64,000 nucleotides of DNA from Prevotella sp. (lineage in GTDB: Bacteria; Bacteroidota; Bacteroidia; Bacteroidales; Bacteroidaceae), in the NCBI GenBank assembly GCA_017443345.1, contig JAFSNR010000008.1, positions 1 to 64,000 of the forward strand. Reading direction: 5' to 3'. A model generated the notes under the pieces. It saw only the letters and a program-made list of their open reading frames with translations. It ran no database searches and was not told the DNA's origin. A program made the translations under genes and the position numbers. Positions 27,978 to 36,249 of this stretch are shown here, piece after piece; the stretch's first letter is position 1; the number at the start of each line of letters is the position of its first letter.

Positions 27978-28059
27978 TTGTGTTGTCTTTTACAGTGCAG
28001 CGTATTGAAGAAGCAATAAAAATAAACGGCAATTACCGTGTGACAAACGTCGCTTAATC

Positions 28060-28140
28060 AGGAATAAGATGGTCTTATTTCCTAAGAAGCCTATCCCCTT
28101 CGGCTGACGCATGAGGCCGCTTGGAGAAAAAAATCTCCAA
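28060..28140. other. Pair of hairpins upstream of the kinase promoter
   Basis: A 10-bp stem with one bulge (aggaataaga / tcttatttcct, 28060-28083) and a 7-bp stem (ttggaga / tctccaa, 28121-28140). They may be a terminator or part of a small RNA. Confidence 0.4.
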
Positions 28141-28167
28141 ATGTTTGGTGGTTTCGAAAAAAAGTCG

Positions 28168-28175
28168 TATCTTTG
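28168..28175 (+). promoter_or_regulatory. -7 element (TATCTTTG) of the kinase operon
   Basis: TATCTTTG ends 47 nt before the first kinase ATG at 28223. Confidence 0.72.
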
Positions 28176-28222
28176 CAGTCAGTACGAACAACAATTTATA
28201 ACTGAAGACAATCACCATACCC

Positions 28223-30148
28223 ATGACAAATGATATGGACAGCAAGAAGCAGAAGGCGCGCCTAGCTCTGATATTGAAGACAGGCAGGCTGCGGCTGTGG
28301 TTCTACTACCCAGCCACTCGCCACTACTGCTACCTGTCGGAGGCCGGCGAGTACAGTCCCGAATACAACCCCTCGGAGTTCGGACAGCTGTTTCACCGCG
28401 ACGACATGGAGAAGCTGCGCAGCGTGGTGTTCGACATCTGCGACGGCAAGCGCGAAAATGCAGAAGTGACGTTACGCAGCAGGGCAGCCAGGGAGTCGGA
28501 GTGCAGCCACTACAACATGGCGGTCTCCGTGGCCAGCCGCGACGAGAACGGCCTCCCCACCCAGCTGATGGGCATCCAGCACGACGTGACCGACGAGTAT
28601 CGCCACCAGGAGAAGACCAGCCAGCTGCTGATGCGCTATCACACCATCTTCAACTCCTCGCTGCTCGACATGCTCTACTACGACAAGAACGGTGCACTGG
28701 CCGACATCAACGAGCGCGCCTGCAAGGCCTTCAATGTGCAGAGCCGCGAACAGGTGCTCGACGGCAGCTTCCTGCTGAAGAACAACCCTTTCTACAGCCA
28801 GATACCCCTGAAAGAGATGGAGAACTCGCTGACGGGCAGCATCATCGACTTCAGTGAGTTCGAATCGCCCGAATACCGTCTGGACGAATTCGAGCTGAAG
28901 GGCAAGATGTACTACGAGTCGACCATCAACCCGATCCGCAACGAGGAGGGCGAGTTGGAAGGCATCTACATGGCAGGTCACGACATCTCGGAGATGGTCA
29001 ACTCCTTCCATCGTCAGCAGGCAGGCGTCAGGAAACTGAAGCAGGGCACGGAGAGCATCCGGCAGTACATCGCCAACATCGACTATGCCCTGAGCGTCAG
29101 CGGTGTGCAGCTGGCGAACTACTACCCCAAGGCCTATACCTTCGAGCTCATCAACCGCGAGACGCGCCAGAAGCTGCGCATGTCGCAGTTGCGCTGCATC
29201 CGACTGGCCACCATGCGCTTCCGTCGCACCGTGAACAGTGCGCTGAACCGAATGGACCACCTGACCAAGCGAGGCATCGTGCAGGCCATCGAGACGGAGA
29301 TCCGCGACAAGAAAGGCCGTCAGATATGGCTGCTGTTCAACATGGTGCCCATGCTCGATGCAGAAGGCAACGTGGAGCGCTACTTCGGCACCTATCGCGA
29401 CATCACCGACATGGTGGAGACAGAGGAGCGGCTGGCTGTGGAGACGAAGAAAGCCCAGGAAACGGAGCTGCTGAAGCAGGCCTTCCTGACGAACATGAGC
29501 TACGAGATACGTACACCGTTGAACAACATCGTGGGCTATGCCGGGCTCTTCACCAGCGAGCACGACGAACAGGACGAGCCCTTCTTCATGGACCAGATCA
29601 AGCAGAGCACCGACGAACTGCTGCTCCTGGTCAACGACATCCTCTACATCTCGCGCCTCGAAGCCAACATGGAGGAGTACAAGAAGGAGGTGACCGACTT
29701 TGCCTTGGCCTTTGAAGGTCAGTGCCAGATAGGTCTGAAGAACATCGCCCCAGAGGTACAACCCATCGTCATACAGCCTTATAGCAGTCTGATGGTAGAC
29801 ATCGACCTCAACCATGTGGCGATGATCGTCCAGCGCCTGTGCAACCTGGCCTGTCTGCTGACCACGCAGGGCTCCATCACCGTCAGCTGTGAGCACCATC
29901 GCGGCGAGTTGACCATTCGTATCCAAGATACGGGTGTGGGCTTCGCCACAGAAGTGTTGCCTCGCATCTTCGAGCACTTCACGCGTAATATAAGAGGAGG
30001 TCTGATTGGCTCTGGTCTCGACCTGCCGATCGTACAGCTGCTGACGCAGCAGATGGGTGGCACCATCGAGATCCAGTCGGACTACCAGAAGGGCACGAGC
30101 ATATGGGTATCCATCCCCTGTACGGCATCCGTGATCGAGAGGAAATGA
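28223..30148 (+). CDS. PAS-domain histidine-kinase-like protein lacking the phospho-acceptor His
   Basis: A 641-residue soluble protein with no membrane segment. Three PAS-like sensor domains (about residues 15-125, 135-260 and 270-400) precede a HisKA-like region and an HATPase domain. In the HisKA motif the sequence is MSYEIRTPLN: Tyr427 replaces the phosphorylated His. The ATPase N-box is also degenerate (LCNLACLLT), while the G1 box QDTGVGF, the F-box IFEHF and a G2-like GSGLDL remain. It is therefore probably a pseudokinase or a regulator of its neighbour. The next gene is a paralogue with the His intact. The last codons and stop lie in an octamer array. Confidence 0.85.
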   Translation: MTNDMDSKKQKARLALILKTGRLRLWFYYPATRHYCYLSEAGEYSPEYNPSEFGQLFHRDDMEKLRSVVFDICDGKRENAEVTLRSRAARESECSHYNMAVSVASRDENGLPTQLMGIQHDVTDEYRHQEKTSQLLMRYHTIFNSSLLDMLYYDKNGALADINERACKAFNVQSREQVLDGSFLLKNNPFYSQIPLKEMENSLTGSIIDFSEFESPEYRLDEFELKGKMYYESTINPIRNEEGELEGIYMAGHDISEMVNSFHRQQAGVRKLKQGTESIRQYIANIDYALSVSGVQLANYYPKAYTFELINRETRQKLRMSQLRCIRLATMRFRRTVNSALNRMDHLTKRGIVQAIETEIRDKKGRQIWLLFNMVPMLDAEGNVERYFGTYRDITDMVETEERLAVETKKAQETELLKQAFLTNMSYEIRTPLNNIVGYAGLFTSEHDEQDEPFFMDQIKQSTDELLLLVNDILYISRLEANMEEYKKEVTDFALAFEGQCQIGLKNIAPEVQPIVIQPYSSLMVDIDLNHVAMIVQRLCNLACLLTTQGSITVSCEHHRGELTIRIQDTGVGFATEVLPRIFEHFTRNIRGGLIGSGLDLPIVQLLTQQMGGTIEIQSDYQKGTSIWVSIPCTASVIERK

Positions 30149-30226
30149 GAGATTGAGAAAATGAGAAAATGAGAGATTGAGAAAATGAGAGATTGAGAAA
30201 ATGAGAAAATGAGAGATTGAGGGATG
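30139..30226. repeat. Octamer array (class C) between the two kinases
   Basis: Eleven 8-nt units (gagaaaat, gagagatt and variants) running without interruption. The first two contain the TGA stop of the upstream gene (30146-30148) and the last, gagggatg, contains the ATG of the next gene (30224). Confidence 0.92.
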
Positions 30227-32134
30227 AAGACGAAGCATATATTTGACGAGCAACAGGCCATGATGACGGCTCTCGACATCAGCGGCAACCACGTGATGTG
30301 TCTCGACCTGCAACAGAACCGTGTGTTCGATCTGCACGGAAAGGCCATATTCGGGAATAACTTGGGCATCGAGGTGTGTTATACCTACATCCATCCCGAC
30401 GATCAGGACGTGTTCCGTACGTTCATCGAGCGCCTGAGCGACGGCACGGACAAGGAGGCAGAATGCCGTTATCGCTGGAACTACAACTATACAGGCCAGG
30501 GCGACCCCGACTGGCACGACATGCACGGCTATGCCATCGCCGAGTATGAAGACGGGAAGCCTGTGAACATCATCGCCACCCTGACCGACGAGACCGACCT
30601 GAAGCGGAAGGAGCGCGAGGTGGAACAGCTCTACAGCCGATACAAGACCATCTTCGAGAACTCCATCATCGGACTCTCGTTCTATACCCCTGACGGCTGG
30701 CTGGTGGATGCCAACCGCATCATGCGCAAGCTCTGTAACTTCGATAGCGAGGAAGGCGACGAGTTCTTCTCGAAGATGAACCTCTTCGACATGTCGCCCT
30801 TCAACGAGGTGCTGGATCACGATCATCCAGATGACTACTGGGCCTGTTCGCTGAGCATCATCCCAGAAAGGAATATGCACGTTTATCTGGAGATCAGCGT
30901 CCACCCCATCTACGACGAGAAGAACCAATTGGTGTATATCGCCGTATCGGCCAACGATGTCACAGAGGAGCGCGAGATGTATCTCAACGTGACGGAGAAC
31001 GACGTACAGATGCAGAAGATGAACGAGGCCATCAAGAACTACGAGGCCGAGCTGCGCTACATGATGGAATCGTCGAAGATGCAGGCCTGGCGCATCAGTC
31101 TCGACCGTAACATCATCGAGTTCTATAGCGGTCTGAACACGGTGGTACGCTCCTTCGATCTGCTACAGATGCAGAAGATCTTCGTTGATCAGGAACATCC
31201 ATTCGTGAAAGCCCAGTCGATGTCCACCCTTTCCGAAACCTTGAGCAAGCCACTGATTTATAGAGGCCAGATGTATCCCGTGGTATCCCAAAGCTCCACA
31301 GAACTACAGTGGGTACAGGTTAACGGTATCCCAGAATACGACAAGGACGGACGGCTTATAGGCGCCTTCGGTATCTGGCGAAACATCAATGACATCATGC
31401 ATAAGCAGGACCAGTTGCGCAGTGAGACCCAGCGCGCCAGGGAGTCAGGACAGATGAAGAGTCTCTTCCTGGCCAACATGACCCACGAGATACGCACGCC
31501 CATCAATGCCATCGTGGGTTTCTCGGAGGTACTGAGCACCCTCACCTCGTCGGAGGAGAAGAAAGAGGTCATCCAGATCATCAAGAACAACTGCGACATG
31601 TTGTTGCGCCTGGTGAACGATATCCTGACGGCCTCCTCGCTCGAGACCGGAAAAGTGAGCATCCAACCTGTCGACGTGGACTTCTCCAAGACGTTCAACG
31701 AACTCTTCGAATCGCTGCGACCGAGGATGCAGGAGCCTGGTGTGGAGTTCCAGAAGGACAATCCCTATGACACCCTGCCTATCAAGATCGATGCCGACCG
31801 TATGTCACAGGTCATTACCAACTTCGTCACGAATGCCGTCAAGTACACCCATCAGGGACATATCAAACTGGGCTACCGCAAGGAGAACAGGACTGTCGAC
31901 GGACAGCAGCGCGAGGGGCTGTACGTCTATTGTGAGGATACGGGCGACGGTGTGCCTCAGGAGAGTCAACCCAAGATCTTCGAACGTTTCTTCAAGGTCA
32001 ATGACTTCATCCAGGGCACAGGTCTCGGTCTGTCGATCTGTAAGGCCTTCGCTGATGCCTGTCATGGCGACATCGGCGTCATCTCGGAGGGCAAAGGCAA
32101 AGGCTCCACGTTCTGGACCTGGATTCCATTGTAA
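30224..32134 (+). CDS. PAS-domain sensor histidine kinase
   Basis: A 636-residue soluble histidine kinase. Three PAS-like domains (about residues 10-135, 145-265 and 280-400) are followed by HisKA with the phospho-acceptor His421 in MTHEIRTPIN. The HATPase domain has N-box NFVTNAVKYT, G1 CEDTGDGV, F-box IFERFF and G2 GTGLGLSIC, all intact. No membrane helix, so it senses cytosolic signals. No response regulator is fused or adjacent. Its paralogue upstream lacks the His, suggesting a heteromeric pair. The TAA stop is inside a heptamer array. Confidence 0.93.
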   Translation: MKTKHIFDEQQAMMTALDISGNHVMCLDLQQNRVFDLHGKAIFGNNLGIEVCYTYIHPDDQDVFRTFIERLSDGTDKEAECRYRWNYNYTGQGDPDWHDMHGYAIAEYEDGKPVNIIATLTDETDLKRKEREVEQLYSRYKTIFENSIIGLSFYTPDGWLVDANRIMRKLCNFDSEEGDEFFSKMNLFDMSPFNEVLDHDHPDDYWACSLSIIPERNMHVYLEISVHPIYDEKNQLVYIAVSANDVTEEREMYLNVTENDVQMQKMNEAIKNYEAELRYMMESSKMQAWRISLDRNIIEFYSGLNTVVRSFDLLQMQKIFVDQEHPFVKAQSMSTLSETLSKPLIYRGQMYPVVSQSSTELQWVQVNGIPEYDKDGRLIGAFGIWRNINDIMHKQDQLRSETQRARESGQMKSLFLANMTHEIRTPINAIVGFSEVLSTLTSSEEKKEVIQIIKNNCDMLLRLVNDILTASSLETGKVSIQPVDVDFSKTFNELFESLRPRMQEPGVEFQKDNPYDTLPIKIDADRMSQVITNFVTNAVKYTHQGHIKLGYRKENRTVDGQQREGLYVYCEDTGDGVPQESQPKIFERFFKVNDFIQGTGLGLSICKAFADACHGDIGVISEGKGKGSTFWTWIPL

Positions 32135-32144
32135 ACCGTAAACT
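32131..32144. repeat. Heptamer pair (class E, gtaaacc) joining two stop codons
   Basis: Units gtaaacc and gtaaact. The first contains the kinase TAA stop and the second overlaps the TAG stop of the convergent epimerase-like gene (32143-32145). Confidence 0.65.
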
Positions 32145-33207
32145 AAGACAAGAGAATCTGAACGATTCGATCTGCAGTGCGGCCATCCCAACGATCGGGA
32201 AGGGCGCACTTCTTCCAGGTACCAGTCACCATCTGGGCTACAGCCTCACGCAGTTTCTCAGGATCTTCACCCACAAGGACGTTAGAACCTACGGAAACAG
32301 TCTCCTGATGTTCTGTGTAGTTGTTGAGCGTGATACATGGAATGCTGTTGAAAGTGGCCTCCTCAGAGACATTGCCCGAGTCGGTGATGACACCCTTGGC
32401 ATGCGCAGTCAGCCAACCAAACTCCAGATAGCTCAACGGTTCGATGATGCGAAGGGATGCTCCCCCACTCTGCAGCACAGCCTCGCGAGCCAGACCTCTC
32501 AACGGAGCAATGACGGGCACATCGCCAGCAGCCTCAGCCATCGCCTCGATCATACGTGCCAGGTTGTCCGTATTGGCGATCAGCGCCTTGCGGTTGAGAG
32601 TGAAGACAATGTACTCGCCCTCACAAAGATCAGCTAATGATGCCGGTTTCTTGAAACGGCTGTAGTTGAAGCGCAAGGTGTCCATGAGGATATTGCCCAC
32701 CATGTAGGTCTGCGACTGTTCAGACTGTTCTCGGGTGGCAATGCCCGTAGAACGCACACCAGCCGTGAAGAGATAGTCGCTGAGAGCGTCGATGACCAGA
32801 CGGTTGATCTCCTTGGGCATATTGATATTAAAGGAACGCGTACCAGCCACGAGGTGACCCAGACGGATGCCACGCTTCTTCGTAACGATCGCAGCAGCCA
32901 TCGTCGAGGCGAGATCGTCGACCACAATCACCACATCGACGGGATGTTCATCGAGGAAACGGTCGAACTGGGCCATGACCTGACTGGTAATCTCATTCAG
33001 ACTCACGGAGTCGACACCCAGATAGTACTGTGGACGAGGCATCTGGAGGTCGTCGAAGAGTGAGGCTTCGAGTGTAGGATCATTTTCTGATCCAGCATAG
33101 ACGAGCAGACATTCTGCCTCAGGAAACCGATCAATCGCACGAACCAGTGGCGACACTTTTACGAAATTAGGCCTTGCACCAGCAAGGATACAAATCTTCT
33201 TTGTCAT
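32143..33207 (-). CDS. Divergent UDP-N-acetylglucosamine 2-epimerase family protein
   Basis: A 354-residue protein with the WecB/GT-B fold pattern: ILAGARPNFVKVSPLVRAI at the N-terminus, VVDDLAST, MPKEINR, VGNILMDTL, and VITDSGNVSEEATF near the C-terminus. Several catalytic positions differ from WecB: the HxEAGLRS motif reads GHLVAGTRS (Glu to Val120), and the THRREN motif reads FTLNRKA (His to Asn205), while the Asp (97/98) and Glu133 equivalents remain. It may use another substrate or be a sugar-binding protein. The start at 33207 follows a -7 element at 33231-33238. It lies between the kinases and the propeller sensor. Confidence 0.75.
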   Translation of the reverse strand: MTKKICILAGARPNFVKVSPLVRAIDRFPEAECLLVYAGSENDPTLEASLFDDLQMPRPQYYLGVDSVSLNEITSQVMAQFDRFLDEHPVDVVIVVDDLASTMAAAIVTKKRGIRLGHLVAGTRSFNINMPKEINRLVIDALSDYLFTAGVRSTGIATREQSEQSQTYMVGNILMDTLRFNYSRFKKPASLADLCEGEYIVFTLNRKALIANTDNLARMIEAMAEAAGDVPVIAPLRGLAREAVLQSGGASLRIIEPLSYLEFGWLTAHAKGVITDSGNVSEEATFNSIPCITLNNYTEHQETVSVGSNVLVGEDPEKLREAVAQMVTGTWKKCALPDRWDGRTADRIVQILLS

Positions 33208-33230
33208 AGGGCATTCTGTATTATTTTGCG

Positions 33231-33238
33231 CAAAGATA
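33231..33238 (-). promoter_or_regulatory. -7 element (TATCTTTG) for the epimerase-like gene
   Basis: The minus strand reads TATCTTTG 23 nt before the start at 33207. Confidence 0.7.
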
Positions 33239-33313
33239 AGAAGAATAATCGGAATAATCAAAAATAATCCAAAAATAATTTGCAAAATATGCATTTGTTT
33301 GAATATTTTTTTG

Positions 33314-33321
33314 TATCTTTG
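33314..33321 (+). promoter_or_regulatory. -7 element (TATCTTTG) for the propeller sensor
   Basis: TATCTTTG ends only 4 nt before an ATG at 33326 and 34 nt before the ATG at 33356. The latter is taken as the start. Confidence 0.65.
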
Positions 33322-33355
33322 CAACATGAAAACTAATAAGACTATTACAACAAAA

Positions 33356-35953
33356 ATGGCACGGAGAATCATCATCCTCAGCATACTGGTCATAGCCTGC
33401 ATCAGCGCCAGTGCCCAGCAGATCAAGGCGACCAGATCGCACTATTCGACCAGCGACGGATTGTGCAGCAATGTCATCTCAGGTCTCGCCCAAGATGACT
33501 ACGGTTACATCTGGATTGCCACGTGGAACGGTTTGTCGCGCTTCGACGGCTACCACTTCTTCAACTACAAGACTGGTAACGGCAGTGGCATCAAGAACCT
33601 GCACAACCGCATCAGTGACCTGGTCATCGACCAGTCGCAGAACGTCTGGCTGAAGATGTACGACCATCGCGTGTTCGTGCTCGACCGTACTACGGACCGA
33701 TTCATCAATCCCTTCGAGGGTGTCAATGGTGCTGAGGAGTTCCGTTCAAACAGTCCACTTCTCGTGACCAGCAATGGCGACGTGCTCGTGAGCATCGAGG
33801 GCAACGGTCTCTATATCATGCGACTGGATCGCAAAGGTCTGCAGCGCGACATTGTGACCATCAACGACCTGAGCATCACCAGCATGGCCGAGGGTTATCA
33901 GGGTGACATCTGGATGGGCACCAACGATGGCATCCACCGCCTCGACAAGAGTAACTTTTCGCTGGAGTCCAAGAGTATCCTGCCAGGCGAGGAGATCACG
34001 AGTCTCGACTCCAATGGCTTCAATATCTTTGCTGCCACTGCCAACGGAAAGATCTTCTCATTTGCCTATGGCCAGGAGCCCAAGAGCATCAGGCCAGCAT
34101 CAGGCTTGCCTATCTTTACCATCTACGTCGACAGCCAGGGACTCATCTGGTTCTGCGACACCCGCGCAGGAGCCTCGTGTCTGAATCCGAAGACGGGCAA
34201 GGAGAAGTTGTTCCGTCAGGAGGTACCAGGACCAGAGCTCGACGGACGGATTGGCAAGTTCACAGAGAACAATGGAACGGTGTGGATCTGCATGAACCAT
34301 GGTGGCTACGGCTACTACAATCGTGAGACTGACGAGGTGGAATATTTCCACAACGACCCCAGCAACCCCTGGAACCTGTCGAACACGGTCTATGCCGCCC
34401 TGGAGTTGCCCGAAGGCGTCATCTGGGAGTCGACCAGTCGCAGAGGACTGGAGAAACTGGAGCTACAGAAGGACAATATCGTGCGCATCCGTCCCATACC
34501 CAACGCCACCTCGCCCACAGAGAACGAGATCCGTGCCATGTACTACGACACCCAGCGTAAGCTACTCCTGATCGGCAATAAGCACAGCACCCTGTTCCTC
34601 AACTACGACGATGGCAGACGCGAAGTGATTACCAAGGATTCTAATGGCAATTTGCTGGGACGCTTCTATGGCATCTCGAAAGACTCGAAAGGGAATTACT
34701 GGCTCTGTTCGAAAGACAATGGTCTCTACTACATGTCGCCCACAGATAAGGGCGGATGGATGCTGAAGAACTATTGCCATCAGGCAGACAACCCGCAGAG
34801 CCTGAGCCATAACGGTGCCTACATGGCCCTCGAAGACAAATCGGGCAACGTCTGGATAGCCACCTATGGCGGTGGTGTGAACCTGCTCCCTCACGAGGCT
34901 ATCAGTAATCCCAAGTTCCTGAGTCCGGACAACGGTATCAAGGACTACCCCAAGAACTCGCACAAGAAAGTCAGAACCATCGAGATCGACAACGAAGGCA
35001 ACGTCTGGGCAGGTACCACCGACGGCATCCTGATCCTCTCATATAAGAATAATAAGGTGAGCGTGGAGAAGCTCCAGATGCCGGAATCGGGCGAACAGAT
35101 GCTGATGAGCAACGATATCGTCTGCATGAAGTGCGACAAGCAGGGCACGATGTGGTTGGGCAGCAACGGTGGTGGACTGGCCTGTACCGTCGGCAAGAAA
35201 GACGACATGTGGCTCTTCAACAACTACGGTGCTCAGGAAGGCATCCCCTCTGAGGAAATCCGTAGCATCACCTTCGACCAGCGAGGTAACCCCTGGTTTG
35301 CCACTGAGTACGTACTCTGCTCCTTCGACATTACCAATAAGATCGTCACCAGTTTCTCCTACCTCGATGGTGTCGACGAAATGACTCTCTCAGAGGGCAA
35401 TGCCGTCACGATGGGCAATGGCGACCTTCTCTTCGGTACCCTCGACGGTTACTATCTGGTTGACATCAAGAAGCTGATGGCATCGAGCGGTTCGCTGTTG
35501 AAACTGCAGATCACCGACTTCCTTTTCAACAACGAGATACAGAGTCCTCGACTGAACAAGAATTATGATTACTTCATACCCAGCAGTCGAAGCGTAGAGT
35601 TGCCAAGTCGCAGTGGAGAGTTCGCCTTCCGCTTTGCAGCGTTGAACTATCAGCTACAGCACCGTGTACACTACCAATATATGCTGGAGGGTTACGATGA
35701 CGACTGGCATAGTGCAGACAAGCTTCGGATGGCCTTCTACAGTAACGTGCCTGGAGGCACCTATACTTTCAAGGTCAAAGCCTATCTGCTGGAGTCGCCT
35801 GACCAATACGATATCCGTACGATGGAGGTGATCGTACCATCGCCTTTCTTCCTGTCGAAGCCTGCGCTGATCATCTATGGCGTCGTACTGGCATTCCTGG
35901 CACTGGCACTGTTCTACAAGATCCGTTCCATGCGGTCTCGAAATAAAGAATAA
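33356..35953 (+). CDS. Two-component propeller/Y_Y_Y sensor without kinase domain
   Basis: An 865-residue protein with a signal peptide (MARRIIILSILVIACISASAQ), then a long array of propeller repeats (GYIWIATWNGLSRFDG, GDIWMGTNDGIHRLD, GNVWAGTTDGILIL and others), a Y_Y_Y domain (NYQLQHRVHYQYMLEGYDDDW) and one membrane helix (LIIYGVVLAFLALALFY). In hybrid two-component systems of Bacteroidetes the helix is followed by histidine kinase, receiver and AraC domains. Here only about 12 residues (KIRSMRSRNKE) remain, and the stop codon is followed by unrelated sequence. It may signal through a separate kinase such as those at 28.2-32.1 kb. The ligand is unknown, often an oligosaccharide in this family. 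Confidence 0.88.
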   Translation: MARRIIILSILVIACISASAQQIKATRSHYSTSDGLCSNVISGLAQDDYGYIWIATWNGLSRFDGYHFFNYKTGNGSGIKNLHNRISDLVIDQSQNVWLKMYDHRVFVLDRTTDRFINPFEGVNGAEEFRSNSPLLVTSNGDVLVSIEGNGLYIMRLDRKGLQRDIVTINDLSITSMAEGYQGDIWMGTNDGIHRLDKSNFSLESKSILPGEEITSLDSNGFNIFAATANGKIFSFAYGQEPKSIRPASGLPIFTIYVDSQGLIWFCDTRAGASCLNPKTGKEKLFRQEVPGPELDGRIGKFTENNGTVWICMNHGGYGYYNRETDEVEYFHNDPSNPWNLSNTVYAALELPEGVIWESTSRRGLEKLELQKDNIVRIRPIPNATSPTENEIRAMYYDTQRKLLLIGNKHSTLFLNYDDGRREVITKDSNGNLLGRFYGISKDSKGNYWLCSKDNGLYYMSPTDKGGWMLKNYCHQADNPQSLSHNGAYMALEDKSGNVWIATYGGGVNLLPHEAISNPKFLSPDNGIKDYPKNSHKKVRTIEIDNEGNVWAGTTDGILILSYKNNKVSVEKLQMPESGEQMLMSNDIVCMKCDKQGTMWLGSNGGGLACTVGKKDDMWLFNNYGAQEGIPSEEIRSITFDQRGNPWFATEYVLCSFDITNKIVTSFSYLDGVDEMTLSEGNAVTMGNGDLLFGTLDGYYLVDIKKLMASSGSLLKLQITDFLFNNEIQSPRLNKNYDYFIPSSRSVELPSRSGEFAFRFAALNYQLQHRVHYQYMLEGYDDDWHSADKLRMAFYSNVPGGTYTFKVKAYLLESPDQYDIRTMEVIVPSPFFLSKPALIIYGVVLAFLALALFYKIRSMRSRNKE

Positions 35954-35991
35954 AAAATGCTAAAAGGTTTGGTAGATTGAGGAAATAAGCG

Positions 35992-35999
35992 TATCTTTG
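35992..35999 (+). promoter_or_regulatory. -7 element (TATCTTTG) of the ribE leader RNA
   Basis: TATCTTTG followed by C, about 250 nt before the ribE ATG at 36250. The transcript start would be near 36005. Confidence 0.7.
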
Positions 36000-36004
36000 C
36001 ACTG

Positions 36005-36222
36005 TGAACAGATCACACTGCGAGTACTAATATACGGGGCGTGCCGCATAGATCGGGATACTCGACATTTAAAATAAACTTTGGGACCGTTTCCCTTGCC
36101 AATGGCGGGCCACGATGATCCTTCACTGGAGAGCAGCAATGCCGGTGGATTACAACAGCAGGGAGCACCCATATCTTGTGAAACAGGAGTTTTCACCAAA
36201 TCATCGGCACGTACCCTTTTTT
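36005..36222 (+). ncRNA. Candidate structured RNA upstream of riboflavin synthase
   Basis: A promoter-led segment with no ORF of note. Its ends pair over long range: ggg-g-cgtgccg (36036-36046) with cggcacg-ta-ccc (36205-36216), followed by six T, which looks like a terminator. Internal hairpins include gtgaaa/tttcac (36178-36195) with caggag in the loop. A competing 5' stem, cgagta/tactcg (36021-36026 and 36059-36064), overlaps the same region. It could be a stand-alone RNA of 6S size or a leader that controls ribE by attenuation. It does not match the FMN riboswitch consensus as I know it. Confidence 0.5.
36205..36222 (+). terminator. 3' arm and T run of the candidate RNA
   Basis: The arm cggcacgtaccc is followed by tttttt. 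The partner arm is about 165 nt upstream, so the terminator depends on a long-range fold. Confidence 0.45.
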
Positions 36223-36230
36223 CATGTTTA

Positions 36231-36249
36231 TAGTTTAGAGTTTAGAGAG
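36231..36249 (+). repeat. Short heptamer array (class A) up to the ribE start
   Basis: Units tagttta, gagttta and a partial gagag, ending directly at the ribE ATG (36250). Confidence 0.75.

Larger units (their letters stand above)
27514..28167. other. Gene-free, structured intergenic region
   Basis: No convincing gene is present. From left to right it holds ggaaaa/ttttcc motifs (27712-27755), an octamer array (27794-27825), an AT-rich core with a 38-bp palindrome (27866-27903), the inverted octamer array (27946-27977), and small hairpins at 28025-28038, 28060-28083 and 28121-28140. A 91-codon frame at 27566-27841 is judged spurious because its end is the repeat itself. Confidence 0.6.

Noticed and set aside
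28472-30928. A very long open frame (over 800 codons) on the minus strand opposite the two kinases
   Set aside because: It spans both kinase genes and the octamer array, has no domain pattern, promoter or family resemblance, and arises from the codon bias of the opposite strand.
33326-33355. Upstream ATG as the start of the propeller sensor
   Set aside because: It lies 4 nt after the -7 element, and the later ATG at 33356 gives a typical signal peptide with a normal leader.
36005-36222. FMN riboswitch upstream of ribE
   Set aside because: Position is right, but the conserved RFN blocks could not be found, so the region is reported only as an unassigned structured RNA.
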